From Rhodocyclaceae bacterium UBA2346 (lineage in GTDB: Bacteria; Pseudomonadota; Gammaproteobacteria; Burkholderiales; Rhodocyclaceae), in assembly GCA_002344625.1 (NCBI GenBank), contig DDUE01000057.1, positions 6,654 through 59,184 of the forward strand: a stretch of DNA of 52,531 nucleotides, given 5' to 3'. Position 1 is the stretch's first letter. Each line of letters begins with the position of its first letter. Both the position numbers and the translations under genes were made by a program. Shown one piece after another: positions 25,390 through 38,724 of this stretch. The notes beneath the pieces are model-generated. The model was not told where the DNA came from, ran no database searches, and saw only the letters and a list, made by a program, of their open reading frames with translations.

Positions 25390-26547
25390 TCACCGCGCGA
25401 CGGGCGTGCCGGATTCCCAAGCCTGGGGGTGAAACGGTGTGCGCTCGTTGAGCTCGTCGAGATAGAGGTTCATGCCCTCGGATTCGCGCGCCAGGTACTG
25501 GTCCACCGCGTTGCGGAAGCGCGGATCGCGGATCCAGTGAACCGATCGGGTAACGACCGGTTCAAGCCCGCGGGCGAGCTTGTGTTCGCCTTGTGCCCCG
25601 CCTTCGAAACGCTGGCGTCCGGTGGCAATGCAGTAGGCGATCGCTCGATAGTAGCAAAGCTCGAAATGCAGAAACGGCACGTGTTCGACTGCGCCCCAGT
25701 AGCGTCCGTAAAGAGCGGTTTCATCGCATAGAAAGAACGCGCTTGCGACCGGCTGCGCGCCGCGATCCGCGATCAGCAGGCGAACACTACTGGGCGCGCG
25801 CTTGGCCAGCAGCTGAAAGAAGCTCGGGTTCAGATAGGGCGTGGAGCGGTGCAGCGCATAGGTGGTGGCGTAGCAGCGGTAGAAGAAAGCCCAGTCGGCC
25901 GCACTGGCCTGTGCCCCGTCCAGCCAGCGGTAGGTCAGGCCGAGCGCGTCGACCCGGCGCCGCTCCTGGCGAATCTTCTTGCGCTTGTCATTGGTGAGCC
26001 TGGCGAGGAAATCGCCGAATTCCGCATAACCGCTATTGAACCAATGAAACTGGACGCCTTGGCGTACGAGCAGGCCGCGTTCGCGCAATGCTTCGCCGTC
26101 ACCCTCGTGCGGGAAGAGCATATGCAAAGATGAATGCCCGGATGCCTCGGCATGCTCGAGCAGAACGTCGATGAGGGCGTTGCGCGCGACAGCGTCACGC
26201 GCCATCAGCCGGGCGCCCGGTATCGGGGTGAACGGGATGGCTGCGAGCAGCTTCGGGTAGTAGTCCAGCCCGTTGCGGGCATAGGCGTCTGCCCATGCCC
26301 AGTCGAACACATACTCGCCATACGAGTGCCGCTTGAGATACAGAGGCACCGCAGCGGCGAGCGCATCGCCGTCTCGCAGCAGCAGATGCTGTGCCTGCCA
26401 GCCGGTCGCGCCGCCTATGCACCCGGATTTCTCCATTGCCGCGAGGTAGGCATGTGACAGGCAGGCCTGTGGGCCGGCAAGCATGTCCCACTGGTGTGCG
26501 TCGACCCGGTTCAGGTCCCGGGAGAACCCGACTTCGAGCGGCTGCAT
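25390..26547 (-). CDS. GNAT/FemAB-like acyltransferase (DUF482, peptidogalycan biosynthesis family)
   Basis: A 385-residue protein of the GNAT-fold family once called DUF482 and related to FemAB peptidyl transferases. Typical segments are the N-terminal SHAYLAAMEKSGC, HSYGEYVFDWAWADAY, SSLHMLFPHEGDG, QFHWFNSGYAEFGDFLARL, KRKKIRQERRRV, FELCYYRAIAYCI, FEGGAQGEHKLARGL and the C-terminal DELNERTPF. The family is common in proteobacteria, with substrates unknown. It is transcribed after the MliC-like gene, 45 bases downstream of its stop, so the two may be co-transcribed. The link to envelope or lysozyme functions is only by neighbour. Confidence 0.87.
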   Translation of the reverse strand: MQPLEVGFSRDLNRVDAHQWDMLAGPQACLSHAYLAAMEKSGCIGGATGWQAQHLLLRDGDALAAAVPLYLKRHSYGEYVFDWAWADAYARNGLDYYPKLLAAIPFTPIPGARLMARDAVARNALIDVLLEHAEASGHSSLHMLFPHEGDGEALRERGLLVRQGVQFHWFNSGYAEFGDFLARLTNDKRKKIRQERRRVDALGLTYRWLDGAQASAADWAFFYRCYATTYALHRSTPYLNPSFFQLLAKRAPSSVRLLIADRGAQPVASAFFLCDETALYGRYWGAVEHVPFLHFELCYYRAIAYCIATGRQRFEGGAQGEHKLARGLEPVVTRSVHWIRDPRFRNAVDQYLARESEGMNLYLDELNERTPFHPQAWESGTPVAR

Positions 26548-26592
26548 CGCGCTGGCCGTTTTTTACAGCGATCGCCGCGCGCGGCGGGATGA

Positions 26593-26970
26593 TCAGGCCG
26601 CGGCCGGACTGCACTCGCTCGCAAGCGGCTTGTGGGTCCGGCCATCGAGCAACACGCCTTTCCAGGGCAGATCGATCCATACCAGGCCGCCCTTGGCTTC
26701 TTCATAGCGGGGCAGACCCGAGGCCGAGCTGTCACGCACGAGGGCATAGTCCCGGCCTTGCCATTTGATCTGCATCCGCTCAGGCGCGGCTGGATGGCGA
26801 GCTACATCCACCCGCATACCCGCTTCGCAGCGATAGGTACCGCTTGCGAGTTCGAAATCGAGCGGTGACGCTTCTCCACGGGGCGCCTCGCTGGCCGAAT
26901 GGAATGAAAAGCTGGAACAGCCGGCCAAAGCTGCCGAGAGGAGGGCGGCCAACAGTGTGAATCGGGTCAT
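26593..26970 (-). CDS. MliC-like lysozyme inhibitor lipoprotein
   Basis: A 125-residue lipoprotein: signal MTRFTLLAALLSAALAGC with a clear LAGC lipobox, so it is anchored by C18. The mature part has a YRCEAG start, SGLPRYEEAKGG and a C-terminal Cys, the pattern of MliC/PliC inhibitors of C-type lysozyme. The internal WKGVLLDG replaces the more usual WxKG motif, so the match is good but not perfect. A longer frame begins 117 bases upstream but lacks a signal. It may protect the cell wall against host or grazer lysozymes. Confidence 0.72.
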   Translation of the reverse strand: MTRFTLLAALLSAALAGCSSFSFHSASEAPRGEASPLDFELASGTYRCEAGMRVDVARHPAAPERMQIKWQGRDYALVRDSSASGLPRYEEAKGGLVWIDLPWKGVLLDGRTHKPLASECSPAAA

Positions 26971-27250
26971 GATCTGTCTGCAATATCGAATTGCACCAAT
27001 TCTAACAGGGTGTCGAAGGACCGATGCTGCCGCGATTCGCCGAGGCCGGCACCGCCGTCTACCCGAAAACGGCCCGTGCGACTGCATCCGACCGCCCCGG
27101 GGCCATATTGGCCGGTATCCGGCGGGCCGGCGTGCCCAATTTTTGAGCGATCGGGATTTTTCCAGTCGCTGCGATGGCTTGCATGCCTTGCCCCGACTTT
27201 ATCCACAGGCTTGCCCACGCAAAGTGTGTGTCGAACCCGTTTGTGGGTAG
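26971..27250. other. Intergenic region between mliC-like and nadE
   Basis: About 280 bases between divergent genes. I see no convincing small gene, repeat or terminator. It is rich in CCGGCCGG-like patches and ends at the nadE promoter. Confidence 0.6.
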
Positions 27251-27278
27251 TTCACAACGCCGTGTTGGGCGTTATAGT
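27251..27278 (+). promoter_or_regulatory. nadE promoter, predicted to give a leaderless mRNA
   Basis: TTCACA (27251-27256) and TATAGT (27273-27278) are 16 bases apart. The predicted start site, 27284-27286, coincides with the nadE ATG at 27286. No ribosome binding site is visible before that ATG. Confidence 0.55.
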
Positions 27279-27285
27279 GGCGCCC

Positions 27286-29288
<2,003 letters not shown>

Positions 29289-29312
29289 GTGTCCGCGCTC
29301 GGGTGCTCGAGT

Positions 29313-30398
29313 TCAACCTTGTCTGGCAGTGCCCGCATTGGGCGCGCGCAGCAAGACCGTCAGTGCGCCCGAGCCGCCCTGGTGGGCACCAGCTTGACAA
29401 AAGGCGAGAATCTCTTCGCGCTGCGCAAGCCAGCCGCGTGATAATTGCTTCAGAATCGACAGCTTGCCCGGAGAACCCAAGCCCTTGCCGTGAATGACGC
29501 GCACGCAGCGCCGGCCCCGGGCCAGGCTTGCGGCCAGGAATCGCGCGAGCGCCTCGCGGGCGGCTTCCCGGGTCAGCCCGTGCAGATCGAGTTCTCCTTG
29601 CAAAACCCATCGTCCTCGCCGCAGATCGACCAGAACCCGCCGGGGCAGGCCGGGTCGGAGAAATGCGGCTTCTTCGCCCATGTCGAGCCGATCTTCGAAG
29701 GTCAGGGGGGCGTCCATGGTTTCGCGCAGCGCGGCCTGATCGTCTTCGCTGCTCTGGCGCGGCTCGGGCGCAGGGCGCGTTTGTACGTGTTCGACCGTGT
29801 TGCGCTCGCCAAGCGGCCGCGCGCCGCGGGTCGCGAGCCTGAAGAGTTCGTCCGCCGCCAGATCACTGCCGTCGGCCGGCAGCAGGTTCAGCGCATCCCG
29901 GCGGTCGGGGGACAGGTCCGCCGAATCTCCCCGGGCGACAGGAAAGGGTTTGGGCGCGTGGGTGTCGGCACGTTCGGATGAACGCAGCGGCCGAACGTCG
30001 CCGATCGCAGCACGAAACAGCGCAGCGCCCTCGAGTGGCCGATCATCAGGCGGACTCGAGCGCCGGGGCGGCGCCTCAGGCTCGGCTGCTCGGGGGCGGG
30101 GCAGCGGCGGGGGTTTGGGGTGATCGGGTTCGAGGCGTGAGGTCGAGCGCAGGGGCGTCACCCCCCTTACCGCGTCGCTGAATGCGCTGGATCCGGCCGA
30201 AGCGCCAGGGTTGTCCGCTTCGATGGGTAATCGTTGCCGCTGTGGTCCGGCGTTGGCGACAGGCCGCGTGCCGGTGCGCGCGCGTCGTGCCGCGAGAGCA
30301 AGGCGCAGTGCGGCGAGATCGTCGAGGGCGCGCAGCCGGACGCCCGGACCCTCGCCATTCTGGCCGGCGCCGGCCCCGGCCCCGCGCCGTTTCGACAT
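29313..30398 (-). CDS. Smr domain protein with a triplicated N-terminal motif
   Basis: A 361-residue protein ending in an Smr (MutS2-related) endonuclease-like domain: ELDLHGLTREAAREAL at about 269-284, then VIHGKGLGSPG and the C-terminal GGSGALTVLL. The LDxH and HGxG motifs are intact. Proteobacterial SmrA-type proteins are usually near 200 residues with one LFRxAxGDVRPLR motif. Here that motif appears three times: FSDAVRGVTPLR (73-84), FRAAIGDVRPLR (128-139) and FRLATRGARPLG (186-197), separated by Pro/Arg-rich spacers. The family's FLRPGLPRRVLVDLRRG linker precedes the Smr domain. It lies 8 bases after trxB, so the two are probably one operon. Confidence 0.88.
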   Translation of the reverse strand: MSKRRGAGAGAGQNGEGPGVRLRALDDLAALRLALAARRARTGTRPVANAGPQRQRLPIEADNPGASAGSSAFSDAVRGVTPLRSTSRLEPDHPKPPPLPRPRAAEPEAPPRRSSPPDDRPLEGAALFRAAIGDVRPLRSSERADTHAPKPFPVARGDSADLSPDRRDALNLLPADGSDLAADELFRLATRGARPLGERNTVEHVQTRPAPEPRQSSEDDQAALRETMDAPLTFEDRLDMGEEAAFLRPGLPRRVLVDLRRGRWVLQGELDLHGLTREAAREALARFLAASLARGRRCVRVIHGKGLGSPGKLSILKQLSRGWLAQREEILAFCQAGAHQGGSGALTVLLRAPNAGTARQG

Positions 30399-30406
30399 CG
30401 TCGTGC

Positions 30407-31378
<972 letters not shown>

Positions 31379-31389
31379 CTAAAGCCGCG

Positions 31390-31395
31390 ATTATA
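31390..31395 (-). promoter_or_regulatory. -10 box of trxB-smr
   Basis: On the minus strand this reads TATAAT, 33 bases before the trxB start codon. No strong -35 is visible at the normal distance. Confidence 0.5.
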
Positions 31396-31610
31396 GGGCT
31401 TGCGTGCCACGGCGCGACCTGTCGCAGCGTCCGTCGTCCCTATTCCCGGGCGGGGCCGGCAGTGGTCTGCGATGGGCGCGGCTGTTTGCGGGAATTGCCG
31501 GAACGATGCAATATATGCGTTACGCAAACCATTGGCGACCCGTGTTCGCTTGCTGGCCCGGAGCCTTTCTCGGTCGGTGTGGTGCATCCCTTGTGGTTCC
31601 CGGAGGAAGA

Positions 31611-32282
31611 ATGAGCCAACCCACTTCAGTATCGATCACCGCGCTGCGCACCTTCCCCTTGTTCAACGGCTTGTCTGACGAGACCCTGGGCGCGGCCGCG
31701 CGCGCGGCGATGATGCGGCGCATTCCGCGTGGGCAGGCCGTGGTGCTGGCGGGTGAAAAGACCGACTATGTCTACTTCGTGCTGACCGGCAGTCTCAAGG
31801 TCATCGTCAGCGACGAGGATGGTCGCGAGGTGATCCTGAGCATTCTCGGCCAGGGGGAGCTGTTCGGTGAGATGGGCGTGTTCGGCGAACAGCCCAGATC
31901 CGCTTCGGTCGTCGCGGTCGTGCCGTCCGACCTGGTCATGATTTCCAAGTCGGACTTCAAGCACCTGATGCATGACAACTTCGAGGTGTCGTGGCGGATG
32001 ATGTGCAATCTCGCGGATCGCCTGCGCAATGCCGACCGCAAGATTGAAAGTCTGGCATTGATGGACGTTTATGGGCGGGTGGCACGTCTGTTGATCGAGA
32101 TGAGCGAGGACGTCGACGGCAGGACGCTGGTCGTGCGCAAGATCACCAAGCAGGATATCGCCAAGATGATCGGCGCGTCGCGTGAGATGGTGAGCCGGGT
32201 CATGAAGGATCTGAGCACCCAGGGATTGATCAGCGAAACCGATCAAGGCATCGTGCTGACCGCCGGACTGGGAGATCTTTGA
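31611..32282 (+). CDS. Crp/Fnr family transcription regulator (no Fe-S cysteines)
   Basis: A 223-residue Crp-fold regulator. The cyclic-nucleotide-binding domain covers about 15-125 (FGEMGVFGEQPRSASVVAV is the phosphate-binding cassette region). The C-terminal HTH has DIAKMIGASREMVSRVMKDL. There is no FNR-type cysteine cluster. The GEMGVFGEQPRSASV cassette keeps the Glu and Arg-Ser features of cAMP binders, so a nucleotide ligand is plausible. The ATG at 31611 has a GGAGGAA site. It is divergent from trxB and 138 bases before ftsK. Many betaproteobacteria have such a gene upstream of ftsK; its targets are unknown. Confidence 0.88.
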   Translation: MSQPTSVSITALRTFPLFNGLSDETLGAAARAAMMRRIPRGQAVVLAGEKTDYVYFVLTGSLKVIVSDEDGREVILSILGQGELFGEMGVFGEQPRSASVVAVVPSDLVMISKSDFKHLMHDNFEVSWRMMCNLADRLRNADRKIESLALMDVYGRVARLLIEMSEDVDGRTLVVRKITKQDIAKMIGASREMVSRVMKDLSTQGLISETDQGIVLTAGLGDL

Positions 32283-32321
32283 TTCTCCTGTTGCCGCACG
32301 GCGGGAAACCGTCTGCGGCGG

Positions 32322-32337
32322 TGCCGTCATGACGGCA
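32322..32337. promoter_or_regulatory. Perfect 16-base palindrome upstream of ftsK
   Basis: TGCCGTCATGACGGCA is a complete palindrome about 82 bases before the ftsK -10 box. It may be an operator or a 3' hairpin of the Crp-type gene; no T run follows. Confidence 0.4.
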
Positions 32338-32403
32338 GGCGGGGCGGCCGGCCGTATTTGTTTCGCCGCGAAAGTGCCGACGCCCTGGCCAGGATGTATC
32401 GCA

Positions 32404-32409
32404 TATAAT
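32404..32409 (+). promoter_or_regulatory. -10 box of ftsK
   Basis: A perfect TATAAT ends 10 bases before the ftsK ATG at 32420, predicting a leader of only about 4 nt. The -35 region is poor. If translation begins at the next ATG, 32450, the leader is 34 nt but still lacks a ribosome site. Confidence 0.5.
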
Positions 32410-32419
32410 CCGGGCTCGC

Positions 32420-34741
32420 ATGTTTTCCGGGCTTTCTGACCCCGTGTCGATGTTATCGCGGCTTTCTCCTTCCCGTTCCAAACCCCTTCCCGAGCGGATC
32501 TCGCTGTTGCTGCAAGAGGCACGGTGGCTGGCCCTCGGGGTCATGTCACTGTACGTCGGCTTGATACTGCTGGGCTACAACCAGGCCGATCCGGGCTGGT
32601 CGCATGCCGCCGATGTCGCGCGGGTGACCAACCCCGGCGGCCGCTTCGGTGCGTGGCTGGCCGACCTGCTATTCTATCTGTTCGGGCTGTCGGCGTGGTG
32701 GTGGGTGGTCTTTCTGGGTTATGGCCTGGCGTGGGGCTTTCGTCGCCTGCGCAACGAGTTGCGCGCCGATCGCCGGTCCTTCTTCATCATCCTCGTCGGC
32801 TTCCTGGTGGTGCTGCTCGCCAGCAGTGCGCTCGAGGCGCTGCGTTTTCATTCGCATGGCGCGAGCGTGCCGCTTGCACCGGGCGGGCTGCTGGGTGTCG
32901 AGTTGGGGCAGGTGGTACAGCGCTACCTGGGTTTTACCGGTGGAACCTTGCTGCTGCTGGCCATGTTGGCGTCCGGATTGAGCCTGTTTTCGGGCCTGTC
33001 GTGGTTGTCGCTGGTCGAGCAACTGGGTGCCTGGTTGGAAGGCTTGGGGTTGAAGGCGATTGGCGCTTGGTACAAGTGGCAGGACCGCCGTGCTGGACAG
33101 CAAACCGCCCAGAAGCGCGAGGTGGTCGTCGAGACCAAGCGCCGCAAGGCCGAGGTCGAGCCGCCCAAGCCCTTGCGCATCGAGCCGGCTGCGCCCGCGG
33201 TCGTGAAATCCGAGCGGGTCGAGAAGGAGCGCCAGCAGACCCTGTTTGCCGAGATGGGCGAAGGCGGACTGCCACCCCTGGCGCTGCTCGACGAGCCGTC
33301 GAACGATGTCGATCCGCCGTCCGCCGAATCGCTTGAATTCACGTCGCGCCTGATCGAAACCCGTTTGAACGACTTCGGCGTCGAGGTGAAGGTGGTCGCG
33401 GCCTACCCCGGGCCGGTGGTGACGCGCTACGAGATCGAGCCGGCCACCGGGGTCAAGGGCAGCCAGGTGGTCAACCTCGGCAAGGATCTTGCCCGGGCGC
33501 TGTCGCTGATATCGATCCGGGTCGTCGAGACCGTGCCGGGCAAATCCTGCATGGCGCTCGAGCTGCCCAACCCCAAGCGCCAGACCGTGCGGCTGTCCGA
33601 GATTCTGGGATCCAAGGCTTATCACAGCATGAGCTCGGCATTGACGGTGGCGTTGGGCAAGGACATCGGCGGCAACCCGGTCGTGGCCGATCTGGCCAAG
33701 ATGCCGCACTTGCTGGTGGCCGGCACCACCGGTTCGGGAAAGTCGGTGGGCATCAACGCGATGATCCTGTCGCTGCTGTACAAGGCTGAACCGTCGCGGG
33801 TGCGGCTCATCATGGTCGATCCGAAAATGCTCGAGCTGTCGATCTACGAGGGCATACCGCATCTGCTTGCGCCAGTCGTCACCGACATGAAGCATGCGGC
33901 CAACGCGCTCAACTGGTGCGTGGTCGAGATGGATAAGCGTTACAAGCTCATGGCGGCGGTCGGCGTGCGCAATCTTGCCGGGTTCAACAAGGCGGTGGCC
34001 GATGCACGCAAGGGCGACAAGCCGCTGACCAATCCCTTCTCCATCAATCCGGACAACCCCGAGCTGCTCGAAGCGTTGCCGCACATCGTCGTGATCGTCG
34101 ACGAGCTTGCCGACATGATGATGGTGGTGGGCAAGAAGGTCGAAGAGTTGATCGCGCGCCTGGCACAGAAGGCGCGCGCGGCGGGTATTCACCTGATCCT
34201 GGCTACCCAGCGGCCGTCGGTCGATGTGATCACCGGCCTGATCAAGGCCAACGTGCCGACCCGCATCGCGTTCCAGGTTTCGTCGAAGATCGACTCGCGC
34301 ACCATTCTCGACCAGATGGGGGCGGAGACCTTGCTGGGCATGGGCGACATGCTCTACCTCGCCCCCGGGACCGGGCTGCCGATGCGGGTACATGGCGCTT
34401 TCGTCGCCGACGACGAGGTGCACAAGGTGGTGGATCACCTCAAGACGATGGGGCCGCCCGACTATGTCGAGGGCATTCTGTCGGCGGCCGAGGATGACGT
34501 CGAAGCGCTCGGAGGCGGCGAGGCCGGGGGAGACGACGAAGCGGATCCGCTTTATGATCAAGCGGTCGAGATCGTGCTCAAGACCCGCCGGCCGTCGATC
34601 TCGCTGGTGCAGCGGCACTTGCGCATCGGCTACAACCGCGCCGCGCGCCTCATCGAACAAATGGAGCGTTCCGGGTTGGTTTCGGCCATGGGGACGAACG
34701 GCAACCGGGATGTCATCGTGCCGGCACGGGAGTCGGAATGA
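32420..34741 (+). CDS. ftsK: DNA translocase FtsK
   Basis: Septal DNA pump that clears the chromosome terminus and activates XerCD at dif. It is 773 residues, the short form with a reduced linker. Four or so N-terminal membrane helices (about 35-190) are followed by a charged linker to about 290. The motor has Walker A GTTGSGKS at 435-442 and the [11 protein letters not shown]alker B. The C-terminal gamma winged-helix domain ([24 protein letters not shown]...) reads KOPS. An in-frame ATG at 32450 is an alternative start. lolA overlaps the stop by four bases (ATGA). Confidence 0.96.
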   Translation: MFSGLSDPVSMLSRLSPSRSKPLPERISLLLQEARWLALGVMSLYVGLILLGYNQADPGWSHAADVARVTNPGGRFGAWLADLLFYLFGLSAWWWVVFLGYGLAWGFRRLRNELRADRRSFFIILVGFLVVLLASSALEALRFHSHGASVPLAPGGLLGVELGQVVQRYLGFTGGTLLLLAMLASGLSLFSGLSWLSLVEQLGAWLEGLGLKAIGAWYKWQDRRAGQQTAQKREVVVETKRRKAEVEPPKPLRIEPAAPAVVKSERVEKERQQTLFAEMGEGGLPPLALLDEPSNDVDPPSAESLEFTSRLIETRLNDFGVEVKVVAAYPGPVVTRYEIEPATGVKGSQVVNLGKDLARALSLISIRVVETVPGKSCMALELPNPKRQTVRLSEILGSKAYHSMSSALTVALGKDIGGNPVVADLAKMPHLLVAGTTGSGKSVGINAMILSLLYKAEPSRVRLIMVDPKMLELSIYEGIPHLLAPVVTDMKHAANALNWCVVEMDKRYKLMAAVGVRNLAGFNKAVADARKGDKPLTNPFSINPDNPELLEALPHIVVIVDELADMMMVVGKKVEELIARLAQKARAAGIHLILATQRPSVDVITGLIKANVPTRIAFQVSSKIDSRTILDQMGAETLLGMGDMLYLAPGTGLPMRVHGAFVADDEVHKVVDHLKTMGPPDYVEGILSAAEDDVEALGGGEAGGDDEADPLYDQAVEIVLKTRRPSISLVQRHLRIGYNRAARLIEQMERSGLVSAMGTNGNRDVIVPARESE

Positions 34742-35388
34742 AGCAGTCTTGCGGCAGACGGTGGTTCTTGGCGGTCGTGGCTTCGGGCGCGCTTGCTTGG
34801 TCGGGCGCGGCGGCTGCGCAGGTCGAAACGTCAGGCGTGGTGCAGCTCGAGCAGTTCGTGGCGCGTACGCGCCAGGCGGCGGGGTCATTCGAGCAGACGG
34901 TCACGGCCAGTTCCGGGCGGCGTCCGCAGATTTCCAGTGGCACATTCGTGTTCATGCGGCCGGGCAAGTTTCGCTGGGTCTACGAGCGTCCCTATCCGCA
35001 ATTGCTGGTTAGCGACGGCGAACGTCTGTGGTCTTGGGACGAGGATCTCAACCAGGTGACGACGCGTGTCCTGGGCGACGCGCTTGGCAGCACGCCGGCT
35101 GCGGTGCTGACCGGCGACGGTGCGCTCGTGCGCGATTTCGAGCTGGCCGACGCGGAGCCGGCCGACGGACTGCAATGGGTCGTTGCAACGCCGCGCCAGG
35201 CGGACAGCAGCTTCGAATCGATGCGCCTGGGTTTCGCGCAAGGCATGCTGCACAAGATGGCGTTGCGCGACAACTTCGGCCAGATGACCGTGATCGTGTT
35301 TACCGAGTTCGATGCGGAGGCCGACATCGATCCGACGCTGTTCTACTTCGTGCCGCCGCCGGGGGCCGACGTGATCGGCGGCGATTGA
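34738..35388 (+). CDS. lolA: Outer-membrane lipoprotein carrier protein LolA
   Basis: Periplasmic chaperone that carries lipoproteins from LolCDE to LolB. It is 216 residues with a signal peptide ending near AAAAQV. The mature protein shows [48 protein letters not shown] and [15 protein letters not shown], all LolA hallmarks. The start overlaps the ftsK stop, and rarA follows 8 bases on, so ftsK-lolA-rarA is a translationally coupled unit found widely in proteobacteria. Confidence 0.95.
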   Translation: MKQSCGRRWFLAVVASGALAWSGAAAAQVETSGVVQLEQFVARTRQAAGSFEQTVTASSGRRPQISSGTFVFMRPGKFRWVYERPYPQLLVSDGERLWSWDEDLNQVTTRVLGDALGSTPAAVLTGDGALVRDFELADAEPADGLQWVVATPRQADSSFESMRLGFAQGMLHKMALRDNFGQMTVIVFTEFDAEADIDPTLFYFVPPPGADVIGGD

Positions 35389-35396
35389 GCGGAGCC

Positions 35397-36755
35397 ATGC
35401 GGGTGGGTGATCTGTTCGCATCATCCGAGAATGTTTCGGCGGGGCGCCCGGGGCCTGATGCGCCGCTCGCCGAGCGCCTGCGGCCCGCGACGATCGACGA
35501 GGTGGTCGGCCAGCGCCATCTCCTGGGGCCTGGCAAACCCCTGCAGCTCGCTTTTGCATCGGGCAGGCTCCATTCGATGATTCTGTGGGGGCCGCCCGGT
35601 GTGGGCAAGACCACCCTGGCGCGCCTGACCGCGAGTGCCTTCGATGCCGAGTTCATTGCGCTGTCGGCGGTGTTTTCGGGCGTCAAGGACATCCGCGAAG
35701 CGATTGCGGCCGCGCGCGCGAACCGCGACCGGGGGCGTCATACGATTCTCTTCGTCGACGAGGTGCACCGCTTCAACAAATCGCAGCAGGATGCGTTTCT
35801 GCCCTACGTTGAGCAGGGCCTGGTGACCTTCATCGGCGCGACCACCGAGAACCCGTCGTTCGAGGTCAATGCCGCATTGCTGTCGCGTGCCGCGGTTTAT
35901 GTGCTCGAGCCGTTGGATCCGGCAACGCTCACCGCTCTGTTCGAGCGTGCCCGGCAGGTGGCGTGCCCCGATCTGAGCTTCGACGTGCATGCGGTCGAGC
36001 GGATCGTGGGGTTTGCCGACGGCGATGCGCGTAGGCTGATCAACCTGGTGGAGCAGCTCCAGATTGCGGCGCAAACGGCGGGTGTGAACCCGGTTCTGCC
36101 CGGCTTCGTGGATGAAACCCTGGTGAGCAAGCTACGTCGCTTCGACAATGGGGGCGATGCGTTTTATGACCAGATCTCCGCTTTGCACAAGTCGGTGCGT
36201 GGTTCTCATCCCGATGCGGCACTCTACTGGTTTTGCCGGATGCTCGACGGTGGCGCCGACGCACTCTACCTGGGGCGCCGAATCATCAGGATGGCGGTTG
36301 AGGACATCGGCCTCGCAGACCCGCGTGCGCTCGAGATTGCATTGAATGCATGCGCTACCTATGAACGCCTTGGCTCGCCCGAAGGCGAGCTTGCGCTGGC
36401 ACAGGCGGTGGTGTTCCTGGCGTGCGCCGCAAAATCCAATGCCGTCTACAAGGCCTACAATGCGGCGCGTGCTTTTGTTGCCGCGGATGGCTCGCGCCCC
36501 GTGCCGGTACATCTGCGCAACGCGCCCACCCGACTCATGAAGGCGCTCGGCCATGGCAAGGCCTACCGTTATGCCCATGACGAGCCCGATGCCTATGTGG
36601 CCGGAGAATCGTATCTTCCGGAGGGTATGCAGGCGCCCGGCTGGTATCAACCGGTCGCTCGAGGGCTCGAGCAGCAGATTGGTGAAAAGCTCGCACGGCT
36701 GCGCGAACTCGATGGTTTGGTGGGCCGGCCTCCAAGGGGCGAGCCGAAAGACTGA
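35397..36755 (+). CDS. rarA: Replication-associated recombination protein RarA
   Basis: AAA+ ATPase of the RarA/MgsA/WRNIP1 family that acts at stalled replication forks with clamp-loader-like activity. It is 452 residues. Walker A is GPPGVGKT (65-72), Walker B is FVDEVHRFN and sensor 1 is IGATTENPS. The C-terminal MgsA domain (AALYWFCRMLDGGADALYLGRRIIRMAVEDIG) follows. The start at 35397 has a CGGAG site right after the lolA stop. A 75-base gap separates it from the next, convergent gene. Confidence 0.96.
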   Translation: MRVGDLFASSENVSAGRPGPDAPLAERLRPATIDEVVGQRHLLGPGKPLQLAFASGRLHSMILWGPPGVGKTTLARLTASAFDAEFIALSAVFSGVKDIREAIAAARANRDRGRHTILFVDEVHRFNKSQQDAFLPYVEQGLVTFIGATTENPSFEVNAALLSRAAVYVLEPLDPATLTALFERARQVACPDLSFDVHAVERIVGFADGDARRLINLVEQLQIAAQTAGVNPVLPGFVDETLVSKLRRFDNGGDAFYDQISALHKSVRGSHPDAALYWFCRMLDGGADALYLGRRIIRMAVEDIGLADPRALEIALNACATYERLGSPEGELALAQAVVFLACAAKSNAVYKAYNAARAFVAADGSRPVPVHLRNAPTRLMKALGHGKAYRYAHDEPDAYVAGESYLPEGMQAPGWYQPVARGLEQQIGEKLARLRELDGLVGRPPRGEPKD

Positions 36756-36830
36756 TCGAATACCGGCGAGGTCTAACCGGTTGGGGCCGGTGCCGTATCG
36801 GCTAACTGGCCGACACGGCCTGACGCGGGG

Positions 36831-37094
36831 TCAGTGGCAGACCGGATGGTCTTGCATGAAGCGTGCGCAGACTTTTTGTGCGCGCTGCGCTTTGGCGATA
36901 TCGCCCCTGATCGTTGCACGCTCAATCAACTGCTGCATGTACTGTGTCAGCATCAGCACGCCCTCTGGGGTTTGTACCAAGCCGCACACGAGCTGTGCGG
37001 CGGCAACATCTGGAATGTTCTCGTGCTCTGCAATCAACTCGACTTCGTCGTCTGTCAAGTCGCAATAGTCCAGGCAGTCACGGATGGATAGCAT
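36831..37094 (-). CDS. Small conserved hypothetical protein
   Basis: An 87-residue protein starting MLSIRDCLDYCDLTDDEVELIAEHENIP, with an AAGGAGA site eight bases ahead. It is predicted helical and soluble and carries five Cys, two near the N-terminus (C7, C11) and a pair at the C-terminus. I do not recognise a named family, but the first 35 residues look like a conserved betaproteobacterial protein often near rarA or serS. No function can be given. Confidence 0.7.
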   Translation of the reverse strand: MLSIRDCLDYCDLTDDEVELIAEHENIPDVAAAQLVCGLVQTPEGVLMLTQYMQQLIERATIRGDIAKAQRAQKVCARFMQDHPVCH

Positions 37095-37323
37095 GCGGGT
37101 CTCCTTTGATGGTCATGTAGCGATCTGTCGTCGCTTGTTTGTGACTTGAGTTTAAACCGCATGGTTCCAAACACAAGTTGAAGATAATCATCGAAAGTGA
37201 TGCGCTCATTGCCAGTTTTAATCGATTTGTATCTTTTTCCGATACCGGGTGTCGACGCGTTTTTCGCAGCAAGTTCTCGAAGAACCACCCCGGAAAGCCT
37301 GGCGGGGCTGCTGCGCCCCGAGT
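37095..37323. other. AT-richer intergenic region before serS
   Basis: About 230 bases with lower GC than the surroundings. On the minus strand a frame without stops reads KRYKSIKTGNERITF-like text but lacks an ATG with a ribosome site and has no GC-rich third codon positions. It may be a gene remnant or simply leader sequence of the gene at 36831-37094. Confidence 0.4.
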
Positions 37324-37351
37324 TTGAACTTGAGCGAAAAACAGCGACAAT
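37324..37351 (+). promoter_or_regulatory. serS promoter
   Basis: TTGAAC (37324-37329) and GACAAT (37346-37351) with a 16-base spacer predict a start near 37358 and a 62-nt leader. Confidence 0.55.
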
Positions 37352-37395
37352 GCGGCACTTTGGGTGTCTTTGACGGCCACTCTGCAAACCTTTGA

Positions 37396-38703
<1,308 letters not shown>

Positions 38704-38724
38704 GCGCTTGGCGATTGCCGCCAG

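Noticed and set aside
32669..34888. A 739-codon open frame on the minus strand opposite ftsK
   Set aside because: A shadow frame in high-GC DNA. The FtsK frame has all family motifs, and the opposite text is low-complexity.
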